IMG/VR virus record: IMGVR_UViG_3300042519_001196
Span: 1 to 22,506 of that record
Source of the DNA: a virus
Direction: 5' to 3' (one strand)
DNA: 22,506 nt
The notes under the pieces are model-generated. The model did no database searches. It saw nothing but the letters and a program-made list of their open reading frames with translations, and was not told the DNA's origin. Of the stretch, positions 10,877 through 20,002 are shown piece by piece; within the stretch, counting starts at the first letter, position 1, and every line of letters starts with the position of its first letter. Made by a program: the position numbers and the translations under genes.

Positions 10877-11674
10877 ATGAATTACATTCAAGAAGTCAAT
10901 GGCAACTACATTGAACGAGATGGGCGCGTCTATCGTAAGACCCCTCATGGTGAAGCCCTTGTCTGTAGTGCTTTAGTTGATAAAGACGGAACTAAGCGTA
11001 GATGTCGAGCGTTAGCCTTATCAGGGCAAGAGTATTGCATGGCACATGGTGGTGCACATCTTCGTAAAGCGGAGACGCCTCGATACCTTGGACACCTATT
11101 CCAAGCAAACCGCAAACGATTTAGCAAGGTTGGTAAAGAGTTACTTGAGAAGGTTGATTCTTACCGTGATGACCCAGACCTATTCAGTCTCCGAGATGAC
11201 ACTGCTTACGTAACTGCTCTTCTTGATCAACGTGCAGAAGCGGCTGCTGAAGGCGTAGGTATTGAGCAGTATCGTAAGGTTGAGTCAGCGTATAACCTTG
11301 CTAGGTCAAAACTAGGGTCTCCTGACTTCATAGATGCATTTGAACAGATAGGTGATTTGCTCAAGGAGAGACTGGATGAGTACTCAGCCAGTAAAGATGT
11401 ACTTGATTTAATCAACCGCCGTACTGACCTAGTAGAAGCCGAACAACGCATGATGCAGACAAAGGCCTATACACTGGAAGCAGATCAGGCGTTTATGTTG
11501 ATAATGCAGATTGTAGACGTTGTAAAAACAAATGTTCGTGATTCAGATGAGCTTGCCGGGATTAAGTCTGGTATCAATAAACTACTTCGTCAACATAAGC
11601 AGGATACAACTGAAGATATTCAAGATGCGGAAATAGTAGAAGATGTCGAACAACCTAAAACGAACAACTCCTAA
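10877..11674 (+). CDS. Probable small terminase-like protein with zinc motif (265 aa)
   Basis: Cys30, Cys43, Cys54 and His57 lie in CSALVDKDGTKRRCRALALSG and QEYCMAHGG. This Cys-Cys-Cys-His cluster, with the C--HGG ending, occurs in phage proteins next to terL, including some small terminase subunits. The rest is helical and charged (LLDQRAEAAAEGVGIEQYRK, ERLDEYSASKDVLDLINRR), suitable for oligomerisation, and ends in an acidic tail. The gene overlaps terL by 32 bases. From position and motif I infer a role in recognising DNA for packaging. No Shine-Dalgarno sequence precedes ATG 10877; it is probably leaderless. Confidence 0.65.
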   Translation: MNYIQEVNGNYIERDGRVYRKTPHGEALVCSALVDKDGTKRRCRALALSGQEYCMAHGGAHLRKAETPRYLGHLFQANRKRFSKVGKELLEKVDSYRDDPDLFSLRDDTAYVTALLDQRAEAAAEGVGIEQYRKVESAYNLARSKLGSPDFIDAFEQIGDLLKERLDEYSASKDVLDLINRRTDLVEAEQRMMQTKAYTLEADQAFMLIMQIVDVVKTNVRDSDELAGIKSGINKLLRQHKQDTTEDIQDAEIVEDVEQPKTNNS

Positions 11675-13370
11675 AGAGTTTAGACATCTGACAAGTTCTG
11701 ATAAACCATTGTCAGTTGCTCTACTTGAAGCCCTTGAGGAGCAGATTGGCCAAGTCATTGAGACTGGTGATTATGATTCTGGTCGCGCGTTTGCTATCGA
11801 TGGAGCTCAATTGGATTACAAACATTGGCTTAGAACATACGCACCTCACGCTACATCAAGTGAGTTAGGTGTCCATCACATACGCGCGTGGGACTGGGCT
11901 GAAGGTATAACTGCCGGTGCACCACCTCCTGCATTGATTGAGTGCTGGTTCCGTGGTGGTGGCAAAAGTACGACAATGGAGCATATTGCAGCTCGCATTG
12001 CAGTAAAAGGTTCTCGTCGATTCCTGTTGTACGTTTGCTCAACGCAAGAAGCAGCCGACCGTCACGTTTCTGATATTGCACACACGATGGAACGGTGCGG
12101 TATTGAAAGGGCTTTGAATAGGTATGGCTTTTCTAAAGGCTGGAATGCGTCAAAGCTACGAACTGCTAATGGCTTTAATGTTTTGGCTTTTGGTCTTGAC
12201 ACTGGTGCTCGTGGTGTTAAGCTTGATCACCTTCGACCTGATTTCATCATCCTTGATGACATTGACGAACTGGATGATTCGGTTAACCGGGTTGAAAAAA
12301 AGATAGCAACTATTACGCAGACTATCCTTCCTGCTAAAAGTACTGACTGTGCAATTGTATTTGTACAGAATAAGATTCATGCTAACTCCGTCATGGCACA
12401 GGTACTTAACGGTGAACTAGATATGCTACAAAACCGCATACAGTCACCTATTGTTCCTGCTGTAGAAGGTTTGCAATATGAGCCTGTAGAACGTGAAGAC
12501 GGACGTGTTGGTTACAAGATTACCGCCGGTACACCAACATGGGCACATAAAGACCTTGAAGTATGCCAACGTGAGATAGATGACTACGGCATCATCTCGT
12601 TCCTTCGTGAGTGCCAACATGAAGTTGGTGTTGGTGGAATGTTCTTTCCTGATTTCAAGGAAGTTGATTTGCAAGGAAAACCTTGGCACGTTGTTGATAG
12701 TGTTGACGTTGCACCTTGGTGGCGTATTTGGGCAAGTCATGACTTTGGTACAGGTGCACCGGCCGCAACTCTTATCTATGCTAGTGACGAGAATGAAGAC
12801 GTTTACGTAATTGGAGAATGCTACGAAGCCGGTTTAGTGTCTTCACATCAAGCAATGAAAGTTTTAGAAGAACTTGAAAAACGTCAGTGGGCAACTCCAG
12901 TAAAAAAGAACCTCCGAGAAGGACTATGGCAAACCCGATTGGAAGCAATTGCGTTTGATTACGCTAATACTTTTCCACCGGAGAATGTTGATCAGAGGGT
13001 TGGTGAATATCCAGTAGAAGTGTGGTGGAGGCGAGGACTCCCAGCGGTACGTGCTGTAAAAGACCGCAAGGCTGGTTGGCGTAGATTAAAGGAATGGCTT
13101 GTTGCAAGTCGTGTGAAAGAAGGCAATATGATGCCAAGATTTCGTATAGTACGTGGAGCATGTCCTAATCTTATCCGTGAACTGAAAGGTGCTATGGCAA
13201 ACCCTAAAGACCCGGAAGACCTTGATCCAGGTACAAAAAGCGACCACGCTTTAGACAGCCTTCGATATGGCGTCATGTGGCGTGAGTATCCCGTACAGTG
13301 CCCCCATACTAATGCTAAAGCAAATAAGCCACACTGGCTTGGCAACAAAGACGAGGACAAGTTCGTATGA
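11643..13370 (+). CDS. terL: Terminase large subunit (575 aa)
   Basis: This motor pumps DNA into the prohead and cuts the concatemer. The ATPase half has a Walker A-like FRGGGKST (103-110) and a Walker B FIILDDIDE (201-209). The nuclease half (RNase H fold) shows acidic residues in SHDFG (D367), AIAFDYA (D439) and SDHALDSLRYG (D534, D538). The length is normal. ATG 11643 lies inside the preceding gene's end in another frame. The stop overlaps a 47-aa membrane gene by ATGA. The Walker A lacks the usual leading Gly, as in many terminases. Confidence 0.93.
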   Translation: MSNNLKRTTPKEFRHLTSSDKPLSVALLEALEEQIGQVIETGDYDSGRAFAIDGAQLDYKHWLRTYAPHATSSELGVHHIRAWDWAEGITAGAPPPALIECWFRGGGKSTTMEHIAARIAVKGSRRFLLYVCSTQEAADRHVSDIAHTMERCGIERALNRYGFSKGWNASKLRTANGFNVLAFGLDTGARGVKLDHLRPDFIILDDIDELDDSVNRVEKKIATITQTILPAKSTDCAIVFVQNKIHANSVMAQVLNGELDMLQNRIQSPIVPAVEGLQYEPVEREDGRVGYKITAGTPTWAHKDLEVCQREIDDYGIISFLRECQHEVGVGGMFFPDFKEVDLQGKPWHVVDSVDVAPWWRIWASHDFGTGAPAATLIYASDENEDVYVIGECYEAGLVSSHQAMKVLEELEKRQWATPVKKNLREGLWQTRLEAIAFDYANTFPPENVDQRVGEYPVEVWWRRGLPAVRAVKDRKAGWRRLKEWLVASRVKEGNMMPRFRIVRGACPNLIRELKGAMANPKDPEDLDPGTKSDHALDSLRYGVMWREYPVQCPHTNAKANKPHWLGNKDEDKFV

Positions 13371-13510
13371 CGCCCAGTGGTATTATTCTTTATCTGTTAC
13401 TTACTGGTATTCTCGTGTTTTTAGGATTAATAACATGGGAATTACGTTGGTGGCGATCAATGCATAACGAATTACAGGCGTTTATACGTCAGGATGACAG
13501 GTACTTGTAA
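13367..13510 (+). CDS. Single-span membrane micro-protein between terL and portal (47 aa)
   Basis: It begins MTPSGIILYLLLTGILVFLG and continues LITWELRWWRSMHNELQAFI, ending RQDDRYL. Residues 5-24 form one clear membrane span, followed by an amphipathic, Trp- and charge-rich helix. It is locked between neighbours: ATGA with terL and TAATG with the portal gene, which makes translation likely. No family recognised. A role in lysis or membrane attachment is possible but nothing in it shows this. Confidence 0.65.
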   Translation: MTPSGIILYLLLTGILVFLGLITWELRWWRSMHNELQAFIRQDDRYL

Positions 13511-15807
13511 TGGCAATACCATTCCCTAGATTTGGTAAGAAAAAGCCAACGTTAACTTCGGGTATGTATAACAGATCTGAAGCTGTAGAGATGAATCCAC
13601 CCGGCATGGCTGAGGTTGAACAAAATGTTATGGCAATGAAAATGCCAGACAACTCTGGAACAGCCGGTAGTTTTGACGTTGGTAATTTAAAGCTTACGGA
13701 TAAAGATGACCTTACACTTGACCATGATGCTAATAAGTGGGCAGTAGACCCTAAAGAACAACCAGAAGAAGCAGTCAGAGTAGTCAACTACGTCAAGGAA
13801 CAATTTGACACCGCTTACAAAGCACGTCAAGAAATGGAACTTGAATGGGCACAGGCTCTTGCGTTTTTTGAAGGTAGGCAGTGGTTCCGCATTAATAGTC
13901 AGACTCGTAACTTAGTACAGTTACAGAACCCAGCCGAACCTAACCGTTATGTAACCGTCAACAAGATGAGACCACTTATTGATGGAGTGGTTGGTAAATT
14001 AACGCAGGTTGCTCCTGATGCAAGGGCTGTGCCACTGTCACAAAACCCTAAAGACCAAGCTGCCGCAGATGAAGCAAACTTTATTGCTGGACATTACACT
14101 CGTAAGTTTGATCGTGAGACTCAGACTAAAGAACGTGTTCGATGGGCATGTATTACTGGTACATCGTTTGTGAAAGTTTACTGGAAGGCTAACGCTGAAA
14201 TCATTGTGCCTAAGATGAGCATGGATGATGGTTCAGTTAAGGGCTATGAATCTCTACCGCTAGGAGATGTTGAAGAAGAGATTGTTCCTTGCTTCAACGT
14301 CATGATGGACCCTACAGCGCAACGTGATAACGATGTCCGTTGGATGATACACGCTAGTATAAAGCCATTGTCATGGTTTGTTGATAACTACGGTGAAGCA
14401 GGTAAAGCTGTAACACCTGATGCTGTTGCAGGACAAAACGCAGGATATGTTGATTCGTATCTTGAAGGTGCAAATGGTTCTGGTAACGGCTGGGTTCAGC
14501 CGTCGAGTGCAAGACTAAACAACATAGACAGTCGTAAGCATTGTGCTATCGTATATGAATATTGGGAAAAACCTACCTCTCAGTACGAAAACGGGCGATA
14601 CGTTGTCAGTACAAATCGTGCACTACTTTACGCTGGCGATTGGCCATACAAAAAGAAGGATGACTTTCCTTTCATCCCTCTTCGATGGCAACCTCGATCA
14701 GGGACTCCTTATGGTCATAGTCTTTGCTTTGACCTTTGCCCACTACAACAAACGTACAACCGCATCTATAGTCGATGGCTAGAGCAGTTTGAAACTAACA
14801 AAGACTACTTGATGATTGAAAGATTGTCTCGTGTTGGTGCAGATGCATTTGATAAGGCGGGTGATGACCTCGATGACAACAGTCGTATTTACCGCAAGGT
14901 TTACTACGACCGTGGTTCTAATCCACCACAAATCATGCGAGCTCCGGGTATTTCACAAGACCTTATTCCATTTATGCAAGCACTCGAAAAGGATATGGCA
15001 GACATTGCCGGTCTTCACGATGTAAGTCAAGGGCAAGCACCAGCGGGTACTCCGGCTGAGGCAGTAACGTTACTTCAGCGAGCAGACAATACGCAACATA
15101 GTTATATTCGTGCAGACATTGAAATCTCAATTAGTAAAATCAAAGACTGGGAGATTTCATTGGTTGACCAGTATGCAATCACACCATTCATCGGTTCTGT
15201 TGATGACCAGATTAATCCACGAAATCAAATCAATCAAGGCATAATCACGTTTGATCAGATTCGTAACGGCGGACAGTTCCGTGTTGTTTATGTACCTGGT
15301 AGTTCAATGCTTGATACACCAGAGCAGAAACTACAGAAGATTCTATTGCTTCGTCAGATGGGTCTATTTGGTGACCCACAAGATGCAGATACAAACGCAT
15401 TGGCTGTTCGCATGATTCAGTTGCCAGAAACATCTGACATCTTGGACAACTTGCAAATTACTAAACAGAAGCAAGAACAAATGCAACAGCAAGCAATGGC
15501 TATGCAACAACAACAGATGCAAATGGAACAGCAGAAGATACAAGCACAACTTGCATCCAAGCAAGAGCAGTTTAATCCTGAAGTTGAGCAAGCCAAAGCA
15601 CAAATCGATTTACAAAAACAGTTAGCATTGCAAGAAGCAAAAACGCAATCTGACCTTATGAAAATACAAGCACAAGTATCAGCCGCTGGCGAGCAGTATG
15701 CTCAAAAGCAAGTTGCTGACATTGCTAAGAATGTGGTCTCAGGAACAGATCGCAACACACCAAAGCCACAAGATGGCAAATCAACAAACAACGGTGTGCT
15801 AAAATAA
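13510..15807 (+). CDS. Portal protein, P22-like (765 aa)
   Basis: The portal ring forms the DNA entry vertex and docks the terminase and adaptor. The block EEAVRVVNYVKEQFDTAYKA, followed by ELEWAQALAFFEGRQWF, NPAEPNRYVTVNKMRPLIDG, AQRDNDVRWMIHAS and FPFIPLRWQPRSGTPYGHSL, is typical of P22-type portals. The first 65 residues are variable. From about residue 650 to 745 the chain is a long Gln/Met-rich coiled coil (QQAMAMQQQQMQMEQQKIQA), comparable in position to the P22 portal barrel. Length is close to the P22 protein. It overlaps the small membrane gene by TAATG and is followed after 15 bases by the scaffold. Confidence 0.9.
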   Translation: MAIPFPRFGKKKPTLTSGMYNRSEAVEMNPPGMAEVEQNVMAMKMPDNSGTAGSFDVGNLKLTDKDDLTLDHDANKWAVDPKEQPEEAVRVVNYVKEQFDTAYKARQEMELEWAQALAFFEGRQWFRINSQTRNLVQLQNPAEPNRYVTVNKMRPLIDGVVGKLTQVAPDARAVPLSQNPKDQAAADEANFIAGHYTRKFDRETQTKERVRWACITGTSFVKVYWKANAEIIVPKMSMDDGSVKGYESLPLGDVEEEIVPCFNVMMDPTAQRDNDVRWMIHASIKPLSWFVDNYGEAGKAVTPDAVAGQNAGYVDSYLEGANGSGNGWVQPSSARLNNIDSRKHCAIVYEYWEKPTSQYENGRYVVSTNRALLYAGDWPYKKKDDFPFIPLRWQPRSGTPYGHSLCFDLCPLQQTYNRIYSRWLEQFETNKDYLMIERLSRVGADAFDKAGDDLDDNSRIYRKVYYDRGSNPPQIMRAPGISQDLIPFMQALEKDMADIAGLHDVSQGQAPAGTPAEAVTLLQRADNTQHSYIRADIEISISKIKDWEISLVDQYAITPFIGSVDDQINPRNQINQGIITFDQIRNGGQFRVVYVPGSSMLDTPEQKLQKILLLRQMGLFGDPQDADTNALAVRMIQLPETSDILDNLQITKQKQEQMQQQAMAMQQQQMQMEQQKIQAQLASKQEQFNPEVEQAKAQIDLQKQLALQEAKTQSDLMKIQAQVSAAGEQYAQKQVADIAKNVVSGTDRNTPKPQDGKSTNNGVLK

Positions 15808-15822
15808 AAGGAGAACTCTTAA

Positions 15823-16713
15823 ATGCCTGAAGAGATGGTGACACGAACTACTGATTCACCAGCAGTAGATTCTGGCGATACAGGGTTAGGTAACGCAGTA
15901 ACGGACTTTATTCGGGATAACGCCGGTTCCGATGATAACTCACAATGGGCGACAAGTGAGCAAGCAGGTCAAGATGCGGAATATGGTGGTCATGATTCTT
16001 CGGAAGTGGATTACACGGATGTTGTAGATGACATTCTTGGACTTCAATACGAAAATCAGAACCAGTACCAGGCGGAGCCTACATCTCCACAACCTGTTCC
16101 ATATGAGCGCTTTCGTGAAGTAAACGAACGTGCTCGAACGGCTGACGAACTAGAATCAAAATTTGGCCGCTGGGGTCGAGTTATTGAACAGTTTGAGCAA
16201 CAAGGATATCAGTCAGCGGATGACATTGATCGAGCCATGGAGCAACAACAACAGGTTGCTTATGAAAATCAAATCCGTAACCGATATCAGCAGTTAGCCG
16301 ATTCGCAAATCATTGATCCAGCTGTCGCTCAAATGCAGCAAGAGGCAGAAATTGCCAAATACCGCTATGAGCAACAGATGACTCAAGTGCAGGGATATAT
16401 GTTGATGCAACAGCGTGACGCTGCTGTCCAACAATTTCCACTTGCACAACGCGCACCTGGTTTGGTGGACAACCTCATTCAAGCGGGATTCGACCCTATG
16501 GATGCGGCTCAAGCAGTTCACGAACAGGTACGTACAATCGCACAGTCTTTGGCTCCTGAGATTGCAAGTCGAATGAACCAGACAAAACGTGCTCCACAAC
16601 CAATGGGTAACGGTCAAGCCGCAAGGATGGCTCCTACCGGAGGTGGCAATGGGCAACAACGTTCAAGTCTTGGTTCTCTTCTGGGAATCACTCGAGGCCG
16701 TGGAACTCTATAA
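15823..16713 (+). CDS. Putative scaffolding protein (296 aa)
   Basis: The N-terminal about 90 residues are acidic and low-complexity. The middle is a Gln/Glu-rich coiled coil (PYERFREVNERARTADELES, DRAMEQQQQVAYENQIRNRY, QQMTQVQGYMLMQQRDA) and the C-terminus is basic and Gly/Arg-rich (MNQTKRAPQP, LGITRGRGTL). An acidic coiled coil with a basic tail, lying between portal and capsid genes, is the classical description of a scaffold that binds the coat protein. AAGGAG precedes the ATG. Sequence identity alone would not prove this; the position does most of the work. Confidence 0.75.
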   Translation: MPEEMVTRTTDSPAVDSGDTGLGNAVTDFIRDNAGSDDNSQWATSEQAGQDAEYGGHDSSEVDYTDVVDDILGLQYENQNQYQAEPTSPQPVPYERFREVNERARTADELESKFGRWGRVIEQFEQQGYQSADDIDRAMEQQQQVAYENQIRNRYQQLADSQIIDPAVAQMQQEAEIAKYRYEQQMTQVQGYMLMQQRDAAVQQFPLAQRAPGLVDNLIQAGFDPMDAAQAVHEQVRTIAQSLAPEIASRMNQTKRAPQPMGNGQAARMAPTGGGNGQQRSSLGSLLGITRGRGTL

Positions 16714-16726
16714 GGAATAGAAACAA

Positions 16727-17776
16727 ATGGCAATCGCATCCGGTGCAGTCCTGCTTGATACACAAGCTATGACTCTTGCCGATCAGGCAATCATCAGCAA
16801 CGACCCCTTGGTAAAGGAAATTACCAAGGCTCTTCACAAAACGTGGAATGCTCTTAAGGACATCCCACTGACAACATCTCCATCGCTTCGGCAGGTTGGT
16901 GTACGTTTTACACAGCAGTCCGGTTCGCTTCCAACGATTAACTGGGCAACGGTTAACGAAGAACCAACAGTTTCTAAGGGTAAGCCAAAGCAGTACGAAG
17001 AATCTATGTATCTTATTCGTAATAAGATTCAGATTGACCATGTACTTCTTGATCAGCCTAACAACATTGTTGACCCAATCGAAGCACAGGTTCAGATTTT
17101 TATGGAAGCATTTGCGTATGATTTCAATACGAAATTTATTTCCAATGACCCGACAGCCAGTACGGGTGATGCAGACTGTTTCCCTGGTCTTCGATATCGC
17201 TTGTCGAACCCTGATCAGTTTGACATTCCTTCGGAAATGTCGGTTAACGCAGGTGGCGTAGACCTTACTACTACAACTGGTGCTTCTGGTCTTGCCAACA
17301 ACTTGATGCTTTATATGCAACAGTTGCTTGACAATATGAACAGCCCAGACGGTGATGGTGTGACAATCTATGTTTCTGAACTTCTTAAACGCCGTATTGA
17401 GTGGGCTATTAGGAATATGGGCATTGGAGCTGGATTTGACGTGACGCGCGACTCATTCGATCGCCCGGTAGAAAAATTCAAGGCTGCAACAATCCGTTCT
17501 GTTGGTCGTAAAGCCGATGGTATTACTCCAGTTCTAAGCAATGAATCTGCAACTGGTGTAGAAGCATCCACATCCACTGGACTTCAATCTATGTACGCTG
17601 TTCGCTACGGCAATGGCTACTGTACTGGTTGGCAGAGTGGACCATTCAAGCCAACGTACCTTGGACTCAGCAAGGAAAACGGCGTTCTTCACAACATCGT
17701 ATTCGATTGGGGTGTAGGTATGTGGGTTCCACATACACGCGCTATCGGTCGTGTTTACAACATCAAGGTAGCGTAA
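16727..17776 (+). CDS. Major capsid protein (349 aa)
   Basis: The length, the position after the scaffold and the sequence organisation suit a HK97-fold coat protein: an N-terminal arm, LTTSPSLRQVGVRF, the block YEESMYLIRNKIQIDHVLLD, the helix EAQVQIFMEAFAYDFNTKFI (spine helix), and the C-terminal GVLHNIVFDWGVGMWVPHTR. From memory this resembles capsid proteins of podovirus-like aquatic phages; no closer family is claimed. AAGGAAT precedes the ATG. No protease gene is seen in this window, and no cleavage site was identified. Confidence 0.85.
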   Translation: MAIASGAVLLDTQAMTLADQAIISNDPLVKEITKALHKTWNALKDIPLTTSPSLRQVGVRFTQQSGSLPTINWATVNEEPTVSKGKPKQYEESMYLIRNKIQIDHVLLDQPNNIVDPIEAQVQIFMEAFAYDFNTKFISNDPTASTGDADCFPGLRYRLSNPDQFDIPSEMSVNAGGVDLTTTTGASGLANNLMLYMQQLLDNMNSPDGDGVTIYVSELLKRRIEWAIRNMGIGAGFDVTRDSFDRPVEKFKAATIRSVGRKADGITPVLSNESATGVEASTSTGLQSMYAVRYGNGYCTGWQSGPFKPTYLGLSKENGVLHNIVFDWGVGMWVPHTRAIGRVYNIKVA

Positions 17777-17788
17777 GGAAGGTTTATT

Positions 17789-18307
17789 ATGGCAAGAGAT
17801 TTTCTGCTAAATTTTAACACTGTACAGAAGACTAAAGCTTCTGGGGCAGGTGCAACTACCACATTTGGTGGAACAACTGGTAGTGGAGCAACAAACGCTG
17901 ATGCTCCATTGAACATTACCCCATGGGCAATGACCCGTGACACTGGTTTGTTTGTAAAGGTTATGATTAACCTTACTGGTGTTACATCTGCTGTGGCTGG
18001 AACAGTTCAGTATCAAGTTCGCCTTCTTGCAGCTACTGCAATTGCTGGTACTTACACTATCGTTCATCAAACTCCATCTGATGCAACGTTCCTGAAGTCT
18101 ACCGTTGGTACATTGAACACAGTTGATGGTAAATCGTCTTTTGAGGTTTATCTTCCGTTGACTGTTCCATGTGGTTATAACGGGTCAACCAATGACGTTT
18201 ACAACTGGTTCCAAGTTGCAATCGTTGACACGCTCTCTACGGCAACTGCCGCAGCAGCTACCTACACTGTACACATTGTGCAGGGTAAGGACGGTTCGTA
18301 CTCCTAA
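17789..18307 (+). CDS. Putative capsid decoration protein (172 aa)
   Basis: It directly follows the major capsid gene with GGAAGG before the ATG. The sequence is rich in Thr, Ala, Gly and Val, with alternating beta-like segments (GLFVKVMINLTGV, GTVQYQVRLLAAT, YNWFQVAIVD) and no charged helices, so a beta-sandwich or jelly roll is likely. This is the usual position and composition of capsid cement or decoration proteins such as Bbp16-like ones; the family assignment is tentative. It ends by TAATG overlap with the next gene. Confidence 0.6.
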   Translation: MARDFLLNFNTVQKTKASGAGATTTFGGTTGSGATNADAPLNITPWAMTRDTGLFVKVMINLTGVTSAVAGTVQYQVRLLAATAIAGTYTIVHQTPSDATFLKSTVGTLNTVDGKSSFEVYLPLTVPCGYNGSTNDVYNWFQVAIVDTLSTATAAAATYTVHIVQGKDGSYS

Positions 18308-18954
18308 TGACTAGAGGCGAGATCAAACGGCGTATACGTCTTTTGGGACGGCATTACTTTGGCTCTGATTCAGACCAAGACCCGTTTGGTCTCGACCTCC
18401 TCATTATCGAGGTTGCTAATCAGATAGCCAGATCAACTGACTGCTATAACGGCAGACGGTATCTTGATCTGGCTGCTGATACTACAGAATATTGTGCACC
18501 TGATTTATACAGAATTAGAAACGTACAAGTTAAAAACACAGGCGGTGACTGGGAACGTATGCGTTTATTTGACGCTTATAACCGCAAGGTAGACATGGCT
18601 CGTAATGACGGAAGCAGTGCTTACCCTACGATGGCTGTGTTTACTGGTCCAAATAAAATTGCTGTTTATCCTCCTCCAGCAGCGGCAATACCTCAAGGAA
18701 TAATGATTGAGGGATATGCAATACCCGGTGATTACTGGCAATACGATGTTAATGGCGTTGCTCTACCAATGAACGATGATGCTGAATGTCCACTGCCGGA
18801 CGTTGCTCACGACTGTCTTGTTTATGGTGTTCTAGCACAACGTGCAATGCAATCAAAAGATGGTGATGGATTCCAAATGTACCAGTCTCAATACGTTGAT
18901 CGTATTGGAATGGTTGAATCATACGCTGCTACATATTTCAGGAGAGCAGTGTAA
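18307..18954 (+). CDS. Putative head-tail adaptor, first copy (215 aa)
   Basis: The protein has a helical N-terminus (EIKRRIRLLGRHYF, LDLLIIEVANQIARSTDCYN), a beta-rich centre (FTGPNKIAVYPPPAA, MIEGYAIPGDYW) and a C-terminal helical region (DVAHDCLVYGVLAQRAMQSK) ending YFRRAV. This helix-strand-helix layout, just after the capsid genes, matches phage adaptor proteins that attach the tail to the portal. It overlaps its neighbours by TAATG on both sides. The next gene has the same layout, and the two may be distant paralogues. Confidence 0.65.
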   Translation: MTRGEIKRRIRLLGRHYFGSDSDQDPFGLDLLIIEVANQIARSTDCYNGRRYLDLAADTTEYCAPDLYRIRNVQVKNTGGDWERMRLFDAYNRKVDMARNDGSSAYPTMAVFTGPNKIAVYPPPAAAIPQGIMIEGYAIPGDYWQYDVNGVALPMNDDAECPLPDVAHDCLVYGVLAQRAMQSKDGDGFQMYQSQYVDRIGMVESYAATYFRRAV

Positions 18955-19706
18955 TGGCTCAAACAATTTTACAACTTCGTAAAGAAGTTTATAAACTATT
19001 AAATGAAGCAACCAACACTACTCTTGGTGCAGTAAGTAGTGGCACAGGAACCATTGCTTCTGGTAATGATAGTGACTCAACTATCAACCAGTTTCTCATG
19101 GAAGCCATTGCGGAGATGTGTCGTACGTGCGTTGCTGTTCCCGCTGTAGGAACTCTTGGATTCAGTAGTAATACTCGCACTGGGTACATGAGTGCAGTAA
19201 CTGTTACAAGCCCCACGTTGGGGGCTATATGGTTCCCTACAGACGTTTACATTTCAGGCACACGACTTATTCACGCTAGTGAATCTAGTGTTCGTGCTAA
19301 CGACCTTACATACGCCAGTGCGGTAACAACATCAGCTGCAAACGTCCAGTATTGGTACAGGCAAGATAATTATGCTATTAGCCTTTACCCATACAATTCA
19401 ACATCTTCAATGACTGCTACAGTTTATGGATACGGAATTCCTAACGTAGATTTATCTGGCATTGCAGGAACAGATGACATTAAGTCATATTCGTTCATAC
19501 CAGATGACCTCCTAAGACAAACCGTGCCGGCATACGCTGCTGTAAAACTTATACTTAAAAATATTGATGACCCAACATTAGTTGATCGATTATCTTGGCG
19601 TAATTGGTACAACGAAGGTCGTGCCAAACTTTATCTACAATTAGACGCCGGGCTTAAAACATCGGGTGGTGCGTTTGCAGTCCCTCCAGTAATAGGTCAA
19701 GGCTAA
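18954..19706 (+). CDS. Putative head-tail adaptor, second copy (250 aa)
   Basis: Its layout parallels the preceding gene: an N-terminal LQLRKEVYKLLNEATNTT and INQFLMEAIAEMCRTC, a beta-rich middle (AISLYPYNSTSSMTATVYGY, GIPNVDLS) and a C-terminal helical part (DDLLRQTVPAYAAVKLILK, LYLQLDAGL). The matching order and the similar YP--GYGIP segments suggest an ancient duplication or two related connector layers. Whether it is adaptor or nozzle cannot be told. It begins and ends with TAATG overlaps. Confidence 0.65.
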   Translation: MAQTILQLRKEVYKLLNEATNTTLGAVSSGTGTIASGNDSDSTINQFLMEAIAEMCRTCVAVPAVGTLGFSSNTRTGYMSAVTVTSPTLGAIWFPTDVYISGTRLIHASESSVRANDLTYASAVTTSAANVQYWYRQDNYAISLYPYNSTSSMTATVYGYGIPNVDLSGIAGTDDIKSYSFIPDDLLRQTVPAYAAVKLILKNIDDPTLVDRLSWRNWYNEGRAKLYLQLDAGLKTSGGAFAVPPVIGQG

Positions 19707-20002
19707 TGAACGTAGCGTGGGGGCGTCTTATTCTCATAGCATTAGCATCATTTATGGCTAGTGCAGCACCAGAATTTGACTCAGCGTGGAAGCAATTACA
19801 TATTGCTGACAACGCAACCTACGGCACGGTAACTAAAGCTTTATTCATTTCTGGCATTGAAGGACTCCGTGCTGGTATACCCGCTATGACAACCGCGTTG
19901 ATTGCCTTCTTTATGCGACAAGATAGCAACCTACCCGTGTTTTCAGTTAAACTACCGGAGGTGAGAAAAGTCAGTGAAACGACGAGGGACATCAATGGAT
20001 AA
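19706..20002 (+). CDS. Small membrane protein (98 aa)
   Basis: Two hydrophobic segments are visible: residues 7-22 (RLILIALASFMASAAP) and about 44-70 (KALFISGIEGLRAGIPAMTT, then ALIAFFM), with a charged loop between them and a polar C-terminus. It lies in a run of small genes after the connector genes, next to another membrane protein. Phage holins often have two spans and this position, but other membrane roles are possible. It shares TAATG with the gene before and overlaps the next by 8 bases. Confidence 0.6.
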   Translation: MNVAWGRLILIALASFMASAAPEFDSAWKQLHIADNATYGTVTKALFISGIEGLRAGIPAMTTALIAFFMRQDSNLPVFSVKLPEVRKVSETTRDING

